64,000 bases of DNA from Chlamydomonas reinhardtii (GCF_000002595.2 NC_057020.1:763512-827511); one strand, 5' to 3'. Shown: positions 46,536-59,306, counted from the stretch's first letter. Program-made: numbers and translations. Notes: a model not told the origin generated them from the sequence alone.

Positions 46536-49500
46536 ATGATACGTCTGCCAACGGGCCTTGTTCCGTTGGTGGCGGCCTGGGGCCTTCAGAGCGCGCTTCA
46601 CAGCGGGCTTGTATGGCTCCAGGCCGACCAACCCACCTCAGCGCTTACTGCGCACGTAGTGCTGTCAATGTTAACATTAGTGTTAGTGCTGGCGGCTCTG
46701 GCAACGGTTCACCTGAGCTTTGCTCCTCGCGCTATCAGCCAAAGTTCACAAACGGAAGAGCTACAAATCTTCATTAGGCTTCCTTCAGGGCAACTCGTCA
46801 CGTTCGTGGGACCTGTCGATGCCACTGTGGGCTCTGTCTTCGACTTTATCGCTTCCACGACCCTCTTCCATCTAGATAACAGCCGGATATGGCGCTTGGT
46901 CGCGCGCGGCGGCGACACGCTGCTGGAGCGTTCGACCGTGCTGGCACGTCGTGGCCTGGCGTCCGGTTCCGAGCTGCAAGTGCTCGCACGGCTAATGGGT
47001 GGCACTCCAAAGAGAAGGCCATCAGCACCCTCAGGTATAGTTGTTGGGAGTCAAGAGGCTTGGCACGGCAAAGGACTTACAACCACACCGTGTGCACGCA
47101 GACAACTGGCTCAGCCTCCACCGCTTCACCCGCTTTCGAAACCACTTCGGAGACCCCGTCTACACGTGCACCAACCCTGGATGCCGTTCGCCAACACAGT
47201 TGAAGGATAGAGCGGCTTGCTCTCGCCACGAAAAATGCTGTGAGGGTGCACCTCGGGACCTCCCTCTCCCTGCCGGTACCGGTGGCGAAGGCGGCCTAGG
47301 AGACGCTGACTTTGCTGAGGGAGGGAGGGATTCGCCTGCGGGTTCTGTTAGTGAGAGCGACAGCATGGACACTAACGGTAGCGGCACCGGCAGCGGTAGC
47401 GGCACCGGCAGAGGTAGCGGCACCGGCAGCGGTAGCGGCACCGGCAGCGGTAGCGGCACCGGCAGCGGTAGCGGCACCGGCAGCGGTAGCGGCACCGGCA
47501 GCGGTAGCGGCACCGACGGCGGCGGCGGCGGGAATGTTGGCAATGGCAGTGACAGGAGTGGTGGTGGCTACAGTAATAGCGGCAGCGCCCGGGTGGACAG
47601 CGACTACCTATACTCCGATGAGGAAGAGGAAGATGCTGCTGACGCTGAACCGGGTAAGTATCGCGCAGGTTGCGGTCCTCCTTTGCGCGCCGCAAGCCCG
47701 GGTCTGGGTGCTGGGTCATGCCTCTGTCCTGGGGTTCTCGCTTCCGGACATGGCTTATGTTCAGATCGTTGAGGAGCGACATCTAACTTTGCATTACCCT
47801 GATGTCCCGCCCAACCCTGCCCCCCCACCCCCAATCCACAGGTCATTTCCTGGCGGCAGCTCTACACCGCGTTGTGGCTTCTCTCGACCAGGACGACCCT
47901 GCCAACATCAACACCATTGAGCTGCTGAATGCTATTCTGCAGCAATTCGGGCACCTGGCGCCTGTTGACGGCGACGGTGATGCTGATGACCAAGCCGGTG
48001 CGGTTGCCAACGACCTTGCGGCGCAGGGTATGGTCATGCAACCCACCAACATCTCCGAACTACAGCATGGTGCGCGGTCTGTGCAGCACTTCAAGGGCAT
48101 CATGTCAGAGCCGCTGTGGAGAACAGGCACTCAATGTAAGTCGGGATGTGGGTCGGGTCGGGTCGGGCGGGGTTGGGACAGCGGGATTTCGACAGGCTTT
48201 GACAAGGGAGCTCTGGGGTATGGCGTGGTGGGCGCAGCAGCAGGCGCGGGCAACACTGGAATGGAATGGGTATTGGAACTGCCACTGCAACGCCACGGAA
48301 TTCTGTGTATGTAACGGCGCACTTGATTGACGCGATGCACCTCCCTTTCCGTGGCTTTCACCCTCTCCGCTGGCACACTACTGCAATTCCGGTACGACAC
48401 CTATCTGCGCAGCTGCACCTATCACTGTGGGGCAGTTTGCTTACGCTTGGATGAAGGAGAAGATTGATGGGCGCGTACGGGATAATGTTGCGGACCGTCA
48501 GCTGCGTTTCCTTCGTGACGTGTGCTTTCCACCTGGCAATAACTTGCCCCCGTCGCTGTACATAATGAAGAAGATGTTGGACATTCCAGACGCACGTGAC
48601 TTTGAGAAGCACGTTTGTTTGAGCGACAAGTGCTTGTTCCCTGATTTCCCTCGAGATGAGTGGCACCAGCACCTGCAAGATGAGTGCGGCTGCGGCCATC
48701 GACGGTTTAAGCCTGCCCGGCCAGGACACCAACCAGTTCCGAACAAGGTACGTTGCATGCTTTACTTGTTGCCCATGCGGAGCCTCCCCATAGCAATAAG
48801 TCTCCCCAGGTCTCCCAATCCTGCATGCCCTTGTTCCGTCAACCCTTCTTGACTTCAGTGCCCTTTGCCATGACCGCGTGCACGTGCTGTCTTCCCACAG
48901 AGGTTCTACGACTTCGGTGTCGAGAATGTCGTGCGCGGCATGTTCATGGACCCACGGTTCTGCACGTTTCGCGGCACAGGGCGCGACAACAACCCTGACG
49001 ACTTCTACGGCTCGCGGTACGCGCAAGACATCAATGCCAAGACTTCCGGCGAGTTCTTCGAGCCCGACAGCTCGGCTTACGACCTGGGCTTTGACTTCGG
49101 CGAGGTCTTCTCATTCAAGAAGTACAGCTGCGGGATGCTGTTCATTCGGTGCGTGTGACGGACCTCAGCCTGTTGTATAGTATGGGCAATTGCTTTCCTG
49201 TGCACCTACAGTGTCTCCGTGTGCATTTGATGTAATTTAGGTATGTGCCTATGCTGTAATCATCACCCACCAGACCTTATTGCTCCCCTCTTTAACTGCT
49301 GTCTTCAGGTGCGCGGACCTGCCAGTGACTCAACGCAGCAAGCGCCGCCACTGCTTCCCCCTGATCATCACGCCCGGACCTTCGGAGCCTGACTCAATGG
49401 AAGTCTACTTGCGCCCAACACTGACAGCATTCAAGGCCTTCGGGCCTGGCACCGAGGGCATGACCGTGGTGGACGCTGCTTCGGGCCGAACCTTTGGGCA

Positions 49501-51689
49501 CAAGATGTTTCTGGGCGGTATCTTTGCTGGTGAGTGGGCTTTTAGTCCGTGCTGGGGCGGGAGCGTTTGGGGACGGTAGTGGTGGGGCGGGGGCAGGAGT
49601 GCTCAGGCGTGGGCGGGAATGCTAGGGTGGTGTGGGAGAGCTGGGGCAGGGGTGGGAGTGCAGGGGCGGGGCGCGGGGCAGGTGTGCTGGGGTGGGGTGG
49701 GAGTGCTGGGGTGAGGGCAGGAGTGCTGTGGCTTAGGTGGGCATGATGGGGCGGGGTTGGGCTGGTGGTGGTGGTTCTGGGGTGGGGGTAGGAGGACTGG
49801 GGGCGGGAGTGCTTGGGTCCGTATGTTGACCTCTGCTTGGTCTGCACGCAGATACGCCTGCAAACCGGACGTTGAGTCTTTGGCTCTCCCATGCGGCCAA
49901 GAACGCATGTGGGCACTGCATGCTGCTGGGAGAGACTGGCCCTAACGGCCATGGTACATACTTTCTGGGGTACAACAAGCCGGCGGACATCAACACAGCG
50001 CTGAACGTCCTGTTGCCACCTGACTGTCAGATGCCAGAGACTGCACTATGCGGTGACAGCAGGATCCGGATCTCTCATGCGCACCACATGGATCGGGCAC
50101 AGGTTGTGGAAAGTAATCATGACTTGGCATCGGCGCTGGGTTGCCATGGCATTTCCTGCATAGCGAAGGAGCTGTCGTACATAGACATGAATAACGTGTG
50201 GGTTGTGCCCATAGCGCATGCAGCTCTGTTCGGTGTCATCAAGAAGTTCTGGCACTTTGTGCTGGGCGAGTCCGTCAAGAAGGCTGAGAGTGACTTTGTG
50301 TTAAGTGTAGAGGCTCGTCGCAGAATGACTGCACGTGCATCCCATTTCATCATTACTAATGACTTTAACCGACCCTACCGTGACATTGTCCCCTGCTCGT
50401 ACTGGACCATGGAAGAATGGCTGCACTGGACGGACTGCTTCTCCCTATACGTCCTGCACTCGCACGGAGGGGATCCTAATAAAGTTGTGATGCCGGTAGT
50501 TACACGGAAAGATGATGCAGGGCTGGATCGTGAGTTTGACCTGGGGAGAATGTGGGAGATGTTGCGCACGGCCATGCTGCATTATCTGCGGTATGACCAA
50601 TTCTCGGAGGCTGCGTGTGACAGTGCAGCAGTAACCTTCAAACAGTTCTGCTGTGACTCGGAGCTCGTGTTTGGCATGAAGTTTGCTACCTACAACATGC
50701 ATCTACTGGCATGTAGGCTACGCGAGCAGGAGCGTGCACGTGGGCACGTGGCGTTTGCAACTGAGTTCTGGGTCGAGCGCGGTGTGCAGCAGGTCAAAAG
50801 TGGGGTCAAGTTCCGCACAACCAGGTGTCCAGAGCAAATTATTGTGAGTGGGTTCCTTGCAAGTGCCCGGCTCGCTGAGATGCGAGCTGAGCGTGGCAGG
50901 GGAGGTGGCACCGCGGATGGTGGTGCAACCGGGCCAGCCGGGGTAGAGGCCGGCCATGCACTGGCTGCGGGTGGGAGCCAGTACAAGTCATTTGATGAGT
51001 GGGTGCCAGATTACCGTGCAGCACACGTCACATTGACGGGGGATGTTTGCGCGGATGTAGAGGATGGTGAGGGTTCCCAGCTGCTTGGGCGCGGATATGT
51101 GGCGGGTCCGACCGAGCGGACAGTTGTCTTCGAAGCATTCATGAAGGCTTTTAGTAAAGAGGACTTTGCGACACGTTCAGGTGTGGTGGAGGGTGACTTG
51201 CAGAACGCAAGTGTTATTATATTCAAACGTGCACTTGTACGACGTGACCAGGTTTTACTATCTACAAAGTATAACTTGACCACTGCACGTGAGTCATTTT
51301 ATGTGAAGACTAAGTATGCGCCATCCCTTGACACCCCAGAGGACGATCAGGACGTGTCTGTGTATGTTGGAGAGGTTGCATTCTATGCTCGTGTGCAAAC
51401 CGTGCGTGGGGTTGTATGCCGTGTGGCGATTTGCGAATTGCATAAGGTGGAGGTGGTACGGCCGCAGTCGTTGTACTATGCTGCAGACTTTAGTCGCCGC
51501 AAGGCAACCCCCAACCAAGAACGCCAGCAGACGTTCCTGAACTCGTTCCCCGTGCTATTGCAAGCCATTGACTCGAAGGTGATGCGCTGCAAGCTCGACG
51601 AGAATAAAAGTTACTTCATTACGTACCACTTGTTTTCTCAGTTGCCAACCAATGATGGTGATTGGCAAGGAGCAGTGCAAGTTGGGTAG
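46536..51689 (+). CDS. TNP2-type CACTA transposase with ubiquitin-like domain (copy 2)
   Basis: Exons 46536-47034, 47102-47653, 47842-48135, 48413-48747, 48901-49148, 49309-49529 and 49852-51689 give 1328 aa, six residues shorter than copy 1 because one 18-bp unit is missing. Ubiquitin-like part, zinc-finger-like part and TNP2 core are as in copy 1, and no reading-frame damage is visible. Substitutions relative to copy 1 are few, including Pro to Ala near GDADFPEGG in exon 2. If the duplication is an assembly artefact, this and copy 1 are the same gene. Confidence 0.88.
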
Positions 51690-51759
51690 CCGCTCACGCG
51701 GCTGATGCAGTCTGTAACATGATGATGTCTTCTGGGCTTGTGTCTTCCGGGGCCGCCAA

Positions 51760-52725
51760 CCGTTCCAGTAAAGAAAACTTCCCGGCTGCCGACAGCGCAC
51801 GCAGCCCTGCACCGGTGCCGTATGACGATGCAGCCCCAGTCCCCTTCCCGCCGTTCCACTAAAGAAATCTTCCCGGCTGCCGACAGCGCACGCAGCCCTG
51901 CACCGGTGCCGTATGACGATGCAGCCTCAGCCCCCTTCCCGCCTTTCCAGTAAAGAAAACTTCCCGGCTGCCGGCAGCGCACGCAGCCCTGCACCGGTGC
52001 CGTATGTCAATGCAGCCCCAGCCCCCTTCCCGCCGTTCCACTAAAGAAAACTTCCCGGCTGCCGACAGCGCACGCAGCCCTGCACCGGTGCCGTATGACG
52101 ATGTAGCCCCAGTCCCCTTCCCGCCGTTCCACTAAAGAAATCTTCCCGGCTGCCGACAGCGCACGCAGCCCTGCACCGGTGCCGTATGACGATGCAACCC
52201 CAGCCCCCTTCCCGCCTTTCCACTAAAGAAAACTTCCCGGCTGCCGACAGCACACGCAGCCCTGCACCGGTGCCGTATGACGATGCAGCCCCAGCCCCCT
52301 TCCCGCCGTTCCACTAAAGAAAACTTCCCGGCTGCCGACAGCGCACGCAGCCCTGCACCGGTGCCGTATGACGATGCAGCCCCAGCCCCCTTCCCGCCGT
52401 TCCACTAAAGAAAACTTCCCGGCTGCCGACAGCGCACGCAGCCCTGCACCGGTGCCGTATGACGATGTAGCCCCAGCCCCCTTCCCGCCGTTCCACTAAA
52501 GAAATCTTCCCGGCTGCCGACAGCGCACGCAGCCCTGCACCGGTGCCGTATGACGATGCAGCCTCAGCCCCCTTCCCGCCTTTCCAGTAAAGAAAACTTC
52601 CCGGCTGCCGGCAGCGCACGCAGCCCTGCACCGGTGCCGTATGTCAATGCAGCCCCAGCCCCCTTCCCGCCGTTCCACTAAAGAAATCTTCCCGGCTGCC
52701 GACAGCGCACGCAGCCCTGCACCGG
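51760..52725. repeat. 91-bp tandem array, about 10.6 units (copy 2)
   Basis: Same array as at 39894-40950 with one unit fewer and a different order of variant units. Array-length differences between otherwise identical copies are typical of unequal exchange or of assembly error. Confidence 0.95.
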
Positions 52726-52861
52726 AAGCTTCCCAGCATCTGAGACACAAGTTTCCCATCAGTACAGTATTGATCTTCCGGCCTCTTGTTTGTTTACCTA
52801 TGGAACTCATAACAACAACGATACATGCTTGCGACCAGCCGTGCATGGCTGATCCGCCCGC

Positions 52862-55800
52862 TCAGCACTTCCCACCACTGCCCTGCGCCCGGCGGCCCTT
52901 TATAGCTGACTGCGGCAGGGCCGCACCCGCAGCCCGCTTCTGGGATGGCGGATGACATCCAGCCTCGGCCTCACACCCCGCGCTTGCGGCCATGCGCAGG
53001 ATCTCCGCCTCAAACTCCTCACCGCGCTTGCACATGACATGCAGAGATGCGGTCTTGCCCTCCGCCGCCAACTCCAACCGCCCACGTGCCTCGGCCCTCC
53101 CCACTTTCACATCAGACTGGCGTGACACAACGCCAGAGCCCACCGTCACGCCGCACGGCATGCCCGCCTCATCGAATTTAGCGTTAAGTGGCACACGCAA
53201 GTCAGCACCGTGCACCACCTGCCGCGCGTCGAACACCAGCAGGTCGCTGTCCTGGGTGCGGGTGTAGGCGCTGACCCCACCAAATGTGAACAGGTTGCGG
53301 CTGACATGCGCCGCACGCTCCACATCGTCCAGGAAGTCCTTGCACTGCATGGCGATGAGGGGTGAGCTGTCATACAGCAGGCCAGGGCCATACCCATAAG
53401 CGCGCCAGCGAGCCCACGCCCAAATTGTCAAGCACCGGCTTTGGTCAGGGCAATGCTCCCTGGCTGGCATTTGCATCCTTCCTCCACCCGGCCACAAAAA
53501 CGTTCCGCCGGGTCCCTTCTCCACCCCACCAGCTCGTCCAACCCTTGACGCCTGGCAGCTCACCCGGCGCCCTGTTGCCGACTTCCACAGAGCCAGGAAC
53601 ACGACAGTTGGCGTTGCGTCGTCCGGGTCCAGATGCGGGTGTGTGAAGTAGTCCAGCCCAACCGGAACCAGGCCCCATGGCGCCCCTGTCGCCAGGATTG
53701 CAGGCGTACCCGCGACGGTCTCCTTCGCGCTCGTCACGAGGTAGTCCCACATCGCCAGCAGCAGCATGGCGATGCACAGGCCGAACGCACCAATGACCAC
53801 CCGCGCTTCGTGGCTCCTCGATGTGTGCGCATACCTGTCAAGGAATCAGGCCGTGCACCTTGCATCTGTTGCCAAGCCATCCCGAACGCCGCCCAAAGCC
53901 CTCGCCTCCCTGGATTTCCCCTCAGGTTCCGCTCCACCACCGCTACGCACGCCCCTCCCTCCCTGCCATCGCTTGCCAGTCCCATACCACTCACATGGTC
54001 ACGCGGCTCGCCTTGTTGGTCTGCACATGCCGGTAGCCTGCCATGTGAGTTTCGCCGCCACACTCTTTCAGCCGACCACGGGGGACCTTCTTCAGCGTCT
54101 GCGCCTCCATCAGGCGCCGCTGCATGTTGCGCGCCGCTCGCACCAACACCGGGTACTTGCTCTGCATCACCGGCCCCGGCACATACAGGACCAGGAGGAC
54201 TGGGTTGAACACGCCGTCAGTCCCCGTCATGTCAATCCAGAACAGGCATGCCCTGCCCGTCATGTCCCAGTACACGGTCAGCGCTAGCTCCACTGATGTG
54301 CGGGGTCTCCCCGCAGATTGCGCCTCCAGGTCCAACGCCGCACGAGCTTTGGCGCGCGCATTGCACGCGTCGAGCACGTTCGGCCGCAGTTGCCGCACGT
54401 TGCCTCGCAGTAGGTCGCGGAGGGCATCGGGGACTCGCAGGGCGATGTACAGCTCCCTCAGCAAGGTGCCATCGGTTAGCTCTCCAGCAGCAACCTGGTG
54501 CGGACACACGGTCACAAATGGCATTCAAGACATCCAACACACAATTGCAGTGCTCAGGACCCCTGCACACGCGGCCTGTTGGGGGGCCTGGGGTAATGGC
54601 GGTCCCACACCACAGATACCCAAAGTTCCCCCCTCACCCCGGGCTCCGGCAGGTCTGTCACAACATCAGTGCCAGAGCGGGCAGCACCAGCACCACTGCT
54701 TGCTGCTTCCACATCAGCCATTCCCTCCTTTGGCGTCACCACATTCAATGGTGGTGCAGCCACCGCAGTGCCCTCCACCGCGGCTGCTGCCGTAGTCGAT
54801 GAAGCTGGCCGCCCATCCTCCACGCCACCGGACTCCCCCTCCTCCAGGCACGCGCCCTGTGCAGGCATTCGTGCATGAGGGCGTACGCATGCCGACCAGG
54901 CCCGCCTGCCATCGACGCCACATCACGTGCATGCATGCATGTCCACATTACGTGCACCCTATGGCCTTGCCGCCCCATCCCGGCTGCGCACCTTCAGCTC
55001 CAGGATCGCGGACAGGGACACGATCTCGTTGTCCTCCACCATGCCCATGATGCTCTCCTCCACGTCCGGCGCCACATCCCCCACCTCATCGCCCATTGCC
55101 TGGGGCCTGGCCATGGGTGGCAGCTCCAGCCGTACCAGCTTATCCGCAATGCCGGCGAAAAGCGTCAACTTGTCCCCCCGTTCCCTGGCCCTTCTTAGCT
55201 CCCTGCGAGAGCCGGCGGATTGTGTGGGATTTCAGTCAGCGCGCCCAGCCCCTCGCGCCGAGGCCTGAGCCCCCACATCCGTGCTCCGGGCAGCCCCTTC
55301 CAATTCGGGTTAGCCCGGTCGGCCCCGGACGCCCCCGCTCCCCCCCGCCATGCCCCATCTGAGGCCTCCGCCCAATCCAGGCCCGCCTCCGGCGATGTGA
55401 CGTACCCCGGCCACCACAGCCCATCCATCCAAGCCCTCCCAACCATGGCCTGTACCTCCCCCCAGCCTCACCTTACGAGCTCCTCCCGGCCGTGACGCCT
55501 CCACTTCTCGCCCAGCGCCAACAGGAACCTTGGGGGGCACCCGCGGTGGGCGGCCTTGGAAGGATCCCTCCTCCACCGCTGCTCCTCCTCGACTCGTGCC
55601 GCGAGGCATGAGGCTTTAGGCATGCCCGGCATGTCCAGCCGCACAACGCCGCCGGCCCTCGCAAGTGCCGCCCTGCACATGCAGCCCGCATGTGATTTTG
55701 CGGAAGTCCCGCGAGTGTCCCCCTTCCCCTCCTCAAATCTCACCTTACTATTACGGCCTCATCAGATGACAGCGACAGCGTCCCCTTCTTCAAAACCGTC

Positions 55801-55871
55801 TCAGTTATGTCCAAATCCTTGCGGGCCTCGCCCTGCTCCAGGCCAACCTCTTCCGAGCTAGACGGCTCCAT
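52862..55871 (-). CDS. Element-encoded protein of unknown family with one membrane segment (copy 2)
   Basis: Exons 55871-55744, 55672-55472, 55202-54992, 54856-54638, 54494-53995 and 53834-52862 give the same 743-aa product as copy 1. The only length difference is an 11-bp insertion in the second intron (near 55303), which does not touch coding sequence. Confidence 0.7.
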
Positions 55872-56295
55872 TCCTATTAGGTGCTTCTTCCAAATCAAGA
55901 GGCACCGGGCCCGCGAACGCCGTTCAACGCGACGTTGCCACCCGGAGCCCTGGGTGGCAAAGTCGGCGCGCCTGTAACTCCGTGGCAGTCAGTGCTGCTA
56001 CTATGTACTCTTGCTTATATTGTTTATGCCCCACCATTTGCCGAGCCCAAACGCGTGTCTCTGGCTATCGCCCACCACCGGCCCGCCCCCGCCCCATGCG
56101 CAAAACCCTACCCCTACCAGTCCCTCCCTTTACAAACGATACGTAGCAGTTTTGCAGGTGTTGAAATTGAAGGTGTTCAAAAACACCAAGAAGGTGATGA
56201 TGCCCAGGGACTCGAGGGGACCCTTTGGATTCACCCGTTTGAATTGGCCTCCGACCTGAGTCAAACGGGGATGGGAGATGGAATCCATCGTTTGA
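55872..56295. promoter_or_regulatory. Shared divergent promoter region, second copy
   Basis: Same 424-bp region as 44086-44509. Confidence 0.45.
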
Positions 56296-58528
56296 ATGCG
56301 CTTTAAATTGCAAGAGAGGGCTTTCGTGCACTACCCTACCTCACAACCATCCAACATGGTCGCCCGTGTCTGCAAGCTCCTTATCAAGGATCCCGACCAT
56401 CCCAACAAAGTCTACCATCAGTGGGCGACAACGATTTCGCCTGGAACTAAGCCTGAAACGTTCAGGGGGGATCTTCTCCCCGAGACGGACTCCACCGTCA
56501 ATTACAAGCTCTCTGTGGACCCCGAGGACCCCGAGGACCCCGTGGAGTATTATTCGCCGGAGCAGGTTCTGGCGTTTGCTCTCGAGTACCTGGCCAGCGG
56601 CTCTGACGGGCCCGCCTGCCCCCTTCCCTGCGCCTCGTGGGATGCGGAGAAGCAGAGGCTGACCCTCACCATTGTGCGCGAGTCCAAGCAGGACCCCATC
56701 AAGAAGCCCAAGAAGAGCAACGCGAAAGAGCCCATCACTCGCGTGCGAACGCCGGACTCCGCGCTGTTCATGGAGGCCGTCCGTCGCTTCTACCCCTTCG
56801 CCAAGCGCGGCCCTGGCGAAGGCCCCCGCCTGCTCAACACCAGACTGGCCGCCAATGGCGAGTTGAAAAAGTATTGGCAAGACAAGATGGCCGCGGCCTA
56901 CGCCTGGAGCCTGAAGCGAGGCATCACGTTGTCGCGCGAAGACTTCCAGGCCGACTGGACAAAGTGAGTTTTTGTTCTTCTGTATTGGCATGGGAAGGAC
57001 GCTAGAATGCGGACATTGCGGAGGAATGTCAGTAGCATGAGCGATGAGGAATAGGGGGATGAGAGTGGACTTGACCGCGTTGACTTGTTGAACTGACCGT
57101 AGTTAATTCTTTATACATAATGTTGCTTCATCCTACTACTCTTTCACAACATATCCAGGAAGGCAACCGACTTCAACGCCAAGCGCACCACTTACGAGAA
57201 GACGACCGCAGCCGCCCGCGCTGTCAAGGACAGTGAGTCTGCTTTCTAATTGTATATACTGTATAAGCACCTTGCAATGAGTGCGTTGAGAGACATGCGC
57301 GAGAGGCAGACTTTGCGTCAGTTTGACCTGGACCTTCTGCTCCATCCTCCATCCTCCACCGCGTGCTTGCAGAGAACCAGCCCAAGAATGAGCGTGGCTG
57401 GTACAAGAACGCATGGCGCAGCCAGTGGGGCAAGATGTGGGACGGCTACAAGCGCGACCCTGTGCGCTTCACGGCTGGCGAGAAGCAGACGCTGACGGAA
57501 GAGGAGGTCGGTCTTTGCAAGGAGCTTGAGTCTTTGCTGCCAAGCCGGGCTTCCGCGAGCGTCAAGGACGCCAAGGTGTCCTACGGTGCCATCGACGCCG
57601 GGGGCCTTCTGGTGGGTTACTTTCTTACATAGCCAGACTGTCAGTGCGTGCTTCGCTTACGAGCGCATCCTTACTGCTGATATGACCAGGCGCGGTTGTT
57701 GGTGAATGTCTGTTGCGCTTACACAACTCTGCTGCTTCTTGCAGGGACCGCTGGCCAAGGCCTTGAGCGGCCTCTCTTCAAAGACCAAGCGCTCCTCTCT
57801 GGGGTCCACAGGCGCCGTCGACGTCGCCGCCGCACCCCAGCCCAGCCCGCCCATGCCCCCGCCCATGCCCCCGCCCATGCCCCAGTCCAGCCCAGGCGCC
57901 ATCGACAAGCTGGCCGCGGCGGGTGCCGAGCGCGTGAAGGTAAGACCACTGTGATCATGTTCTCTGCGCGCGTCGTCTAATATGGCTCGCTGCGTAAGTC
58001 GTTTACTTCTGCACTGGAGATGGTCCCTTGCGGCATAGGTGCCAGGCACCACTGCGGACGGACCGTCCCGTCGTGCAAGTTCGCTTTCACAGCATTGCGG
58101 CACACTTGCTGTCATGCAGGCGCTGGGCGACAAGAAGCGGACGGATGCGAAGAAGCGCAAGGATGAGAGGACGGCCGAGGCGCCAGCTAAGGTGAATGGG
58201 GGATCGAGCTTCCGTCGTCTGGTTCAGGGTGTGTGTGGCAGCATTGTTGGTGCTCTCGGGTGGGGTTCAGCAGAATGCATTCTTAATGCATGTGGTTCTT
58301 GGTCTACGCCAGTGTACTCTTGCGTGTTTTCTTTCACCAATTTATGATGGCGAATCATTGTTGCGCCTACGCCCCCATCCCATGCAGAAGCACAAGGGCG
58401 ATGAGGTGGTAGCCCCGGCTGCCAAGGCCAAGACCGATGCCAAGACTGCCGCTGAGGGCAAGGCTGCCAAGGTTCCGGCCGCGAAGGCTGGCAAGGCCGC
58501 CAGGGGCAAGGCCGCCAGGGGCAAGTAG
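56296..58528 (+). CDS. Lys/Ala-rich accessory protein of the CACTA element, candidate TnpA-like DNA-binding partner (complete copy)
   Basis: Six exons, 56296-56963, 57159-57232, 57373-57611, 57745-57939, 58120-58191 and 58388-58528, give 462 aa with all GT-AG joins in phase. The N-terminal 220 residues look folded (VCKLLIKDPDHPNKVYHQWA, SALFMEAVRRFYPFAKRGPG, ELKKYWQDKMAAAYAWSLKR). Next comes a Trp/Lys-rich stretch (ERGWYKNAWRSQWGKMWDGY), a Pro/Met linker (PPMPPPMPPPMP) and a histone-H1-like Lys/Ala tail (AAKVPAAKAGKAARGKAARG). No known domain is recognised. Plant CACTA elements encode a second, DNA-binding protein (TnpA) that binds subterminal repeats; position, basicity and the GACGCG arrays make that role plausible here but unproven. 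Confidence 0.78.
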
Positions 58529-58944
58529 ACTGCCGATGCTGGTGCTACATGGATTGTACAATGTTCGGACTAGGCCTAGTACGGCTTATTCTGGACTTAG
58601 CTACCGAGCATTAGGATGTTTGGACCCTGTGTAGACCACCTAGCGGTAGTATGTTTGGACCCTGTGTAGACATCCACTCCAGCATGAGCGAGTGGCATTT
58701 GAGGACTGCTGTGCTGCATGTGCATGACAGTGAGACTGTGATGGGCGACAGAGCGCCTTTGACTGTGATGCACTTACTGTCAGATCGTAGTTGCGTGGAA
58801 AGCGAGTGAGATGGTCGGTTCAGGTAATCCTGAAACATGTGTGCAGCCAGGGTCCGCCGCAGATGTGGGATAGAGGCAGTGTAACGTGCTCTGGAATGAA
58901 GAGTTTCATGTGTTTCTCCGTGGATTGTACGGTTCCCCCGTGTT
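58529..58944 (+). other. 3' non-coding end of the element
   Basis: 3' UTR of the Lys-rich gene. It contains a short direct repeat (GTTTGGACCCTGTGTAGAC at 58619 and 58651) and TGTAA near 58879. No further coding sequence is seen. Confidence 0.5.
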
Positions 58945-59306
58945 TCTGTTTTCGAATCGCGTCTCAAGACGCAGTGCGTCTCGTGCATCGCGTGTGTGTG
59001 AGACGCGGCGCGTCTAGGGTATCAGGCTAGCGTCTGGTGTGACGCATCGCGTTAGCTAAGACGCGCTCTCCATGCAATTGTACCGCGTCACGACTCGCGT
59101 TCCATTGCGTCTCGCAGACGCAGTGAAACGCGCTATCTGCAATGGTGCCCCGCTTCACTGTTTCTGGTTGCGTCCCCATCGCGTCTCTCCCGCGTCTCCC
59201 CCGCGTTTCCCCCTTAACGCGCAGCGTCTCGGCGCGTCTGACACCGCGTCTCACAGGTCAGACGCGGCCCAGACGCGCCCAGACGCGGTTTCCCGTTGTT
59301 ATAGTG
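58945..59306 (+). repeat. Right subterminal GACGCG array and terminus of the CACTA element
   Basis: More than fifteen GACGC/GCGTC motifs in both orientations are spread over about 350 bp and lead into the inverted terminus at 59288-59306. Confidence 0.82.

Larger units (their letters stand above)
46491..58175 (+). repeat. Second copy of the CACTA element body
   Basis: Near-identical to 34599-46390. Differences seen: one fewer 18-bp unit, an 8-bp deletion near 49237, one fewer 91-bp unit, an 11-bp insertion near 55303, and about six single-base changes (for example TTTGCACG to TGTGCACG upstream of exon 2, and CTTTCCTG to CTTTGCTG). The copies start and stop exactly at the gap edges. Confidence 0.95.
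34022..59306 (+). mobile_element. CACTA/EnSpm DNA transposon carrying three genes; its body appears twice around an assembly gap
   Basis: The left terminus (34022-34040) and right terminus (59288-59306, reversed) both read CACTRTAACRACGGGAAAC, agreeing at 17 of 19 positions, and are flanked by TTG. Next to each end lie dense GACGCG/CGCGTC repeats, as in the subterminal arrays bound by TnpA-type proteins. Inside are a TNP2-type transposase (+), a membrane-segment protein (-) and a Lys-rich protein (+). The sequence from 34599 to 46390 is repeated from 46491 to about 58175 with only a few base changes and small repeat-number differences, and the 100-N gap falls exactly between. A single element without the repeat would be about 13.5 kb. 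Both transposase copies are open throughout, so the element may be recently active. Confidence 0.88.

Noticed and set aside
34022-59306. Two independent adjacent CACTA insertions as the default reading
   Set aside because: The outer ends share one TTG target duplication and the repeat boundaries coincide with the gap, so a single insertion with an assembly or internal duplication is simpler. The tandem-pair reading is kept only as an alternative.
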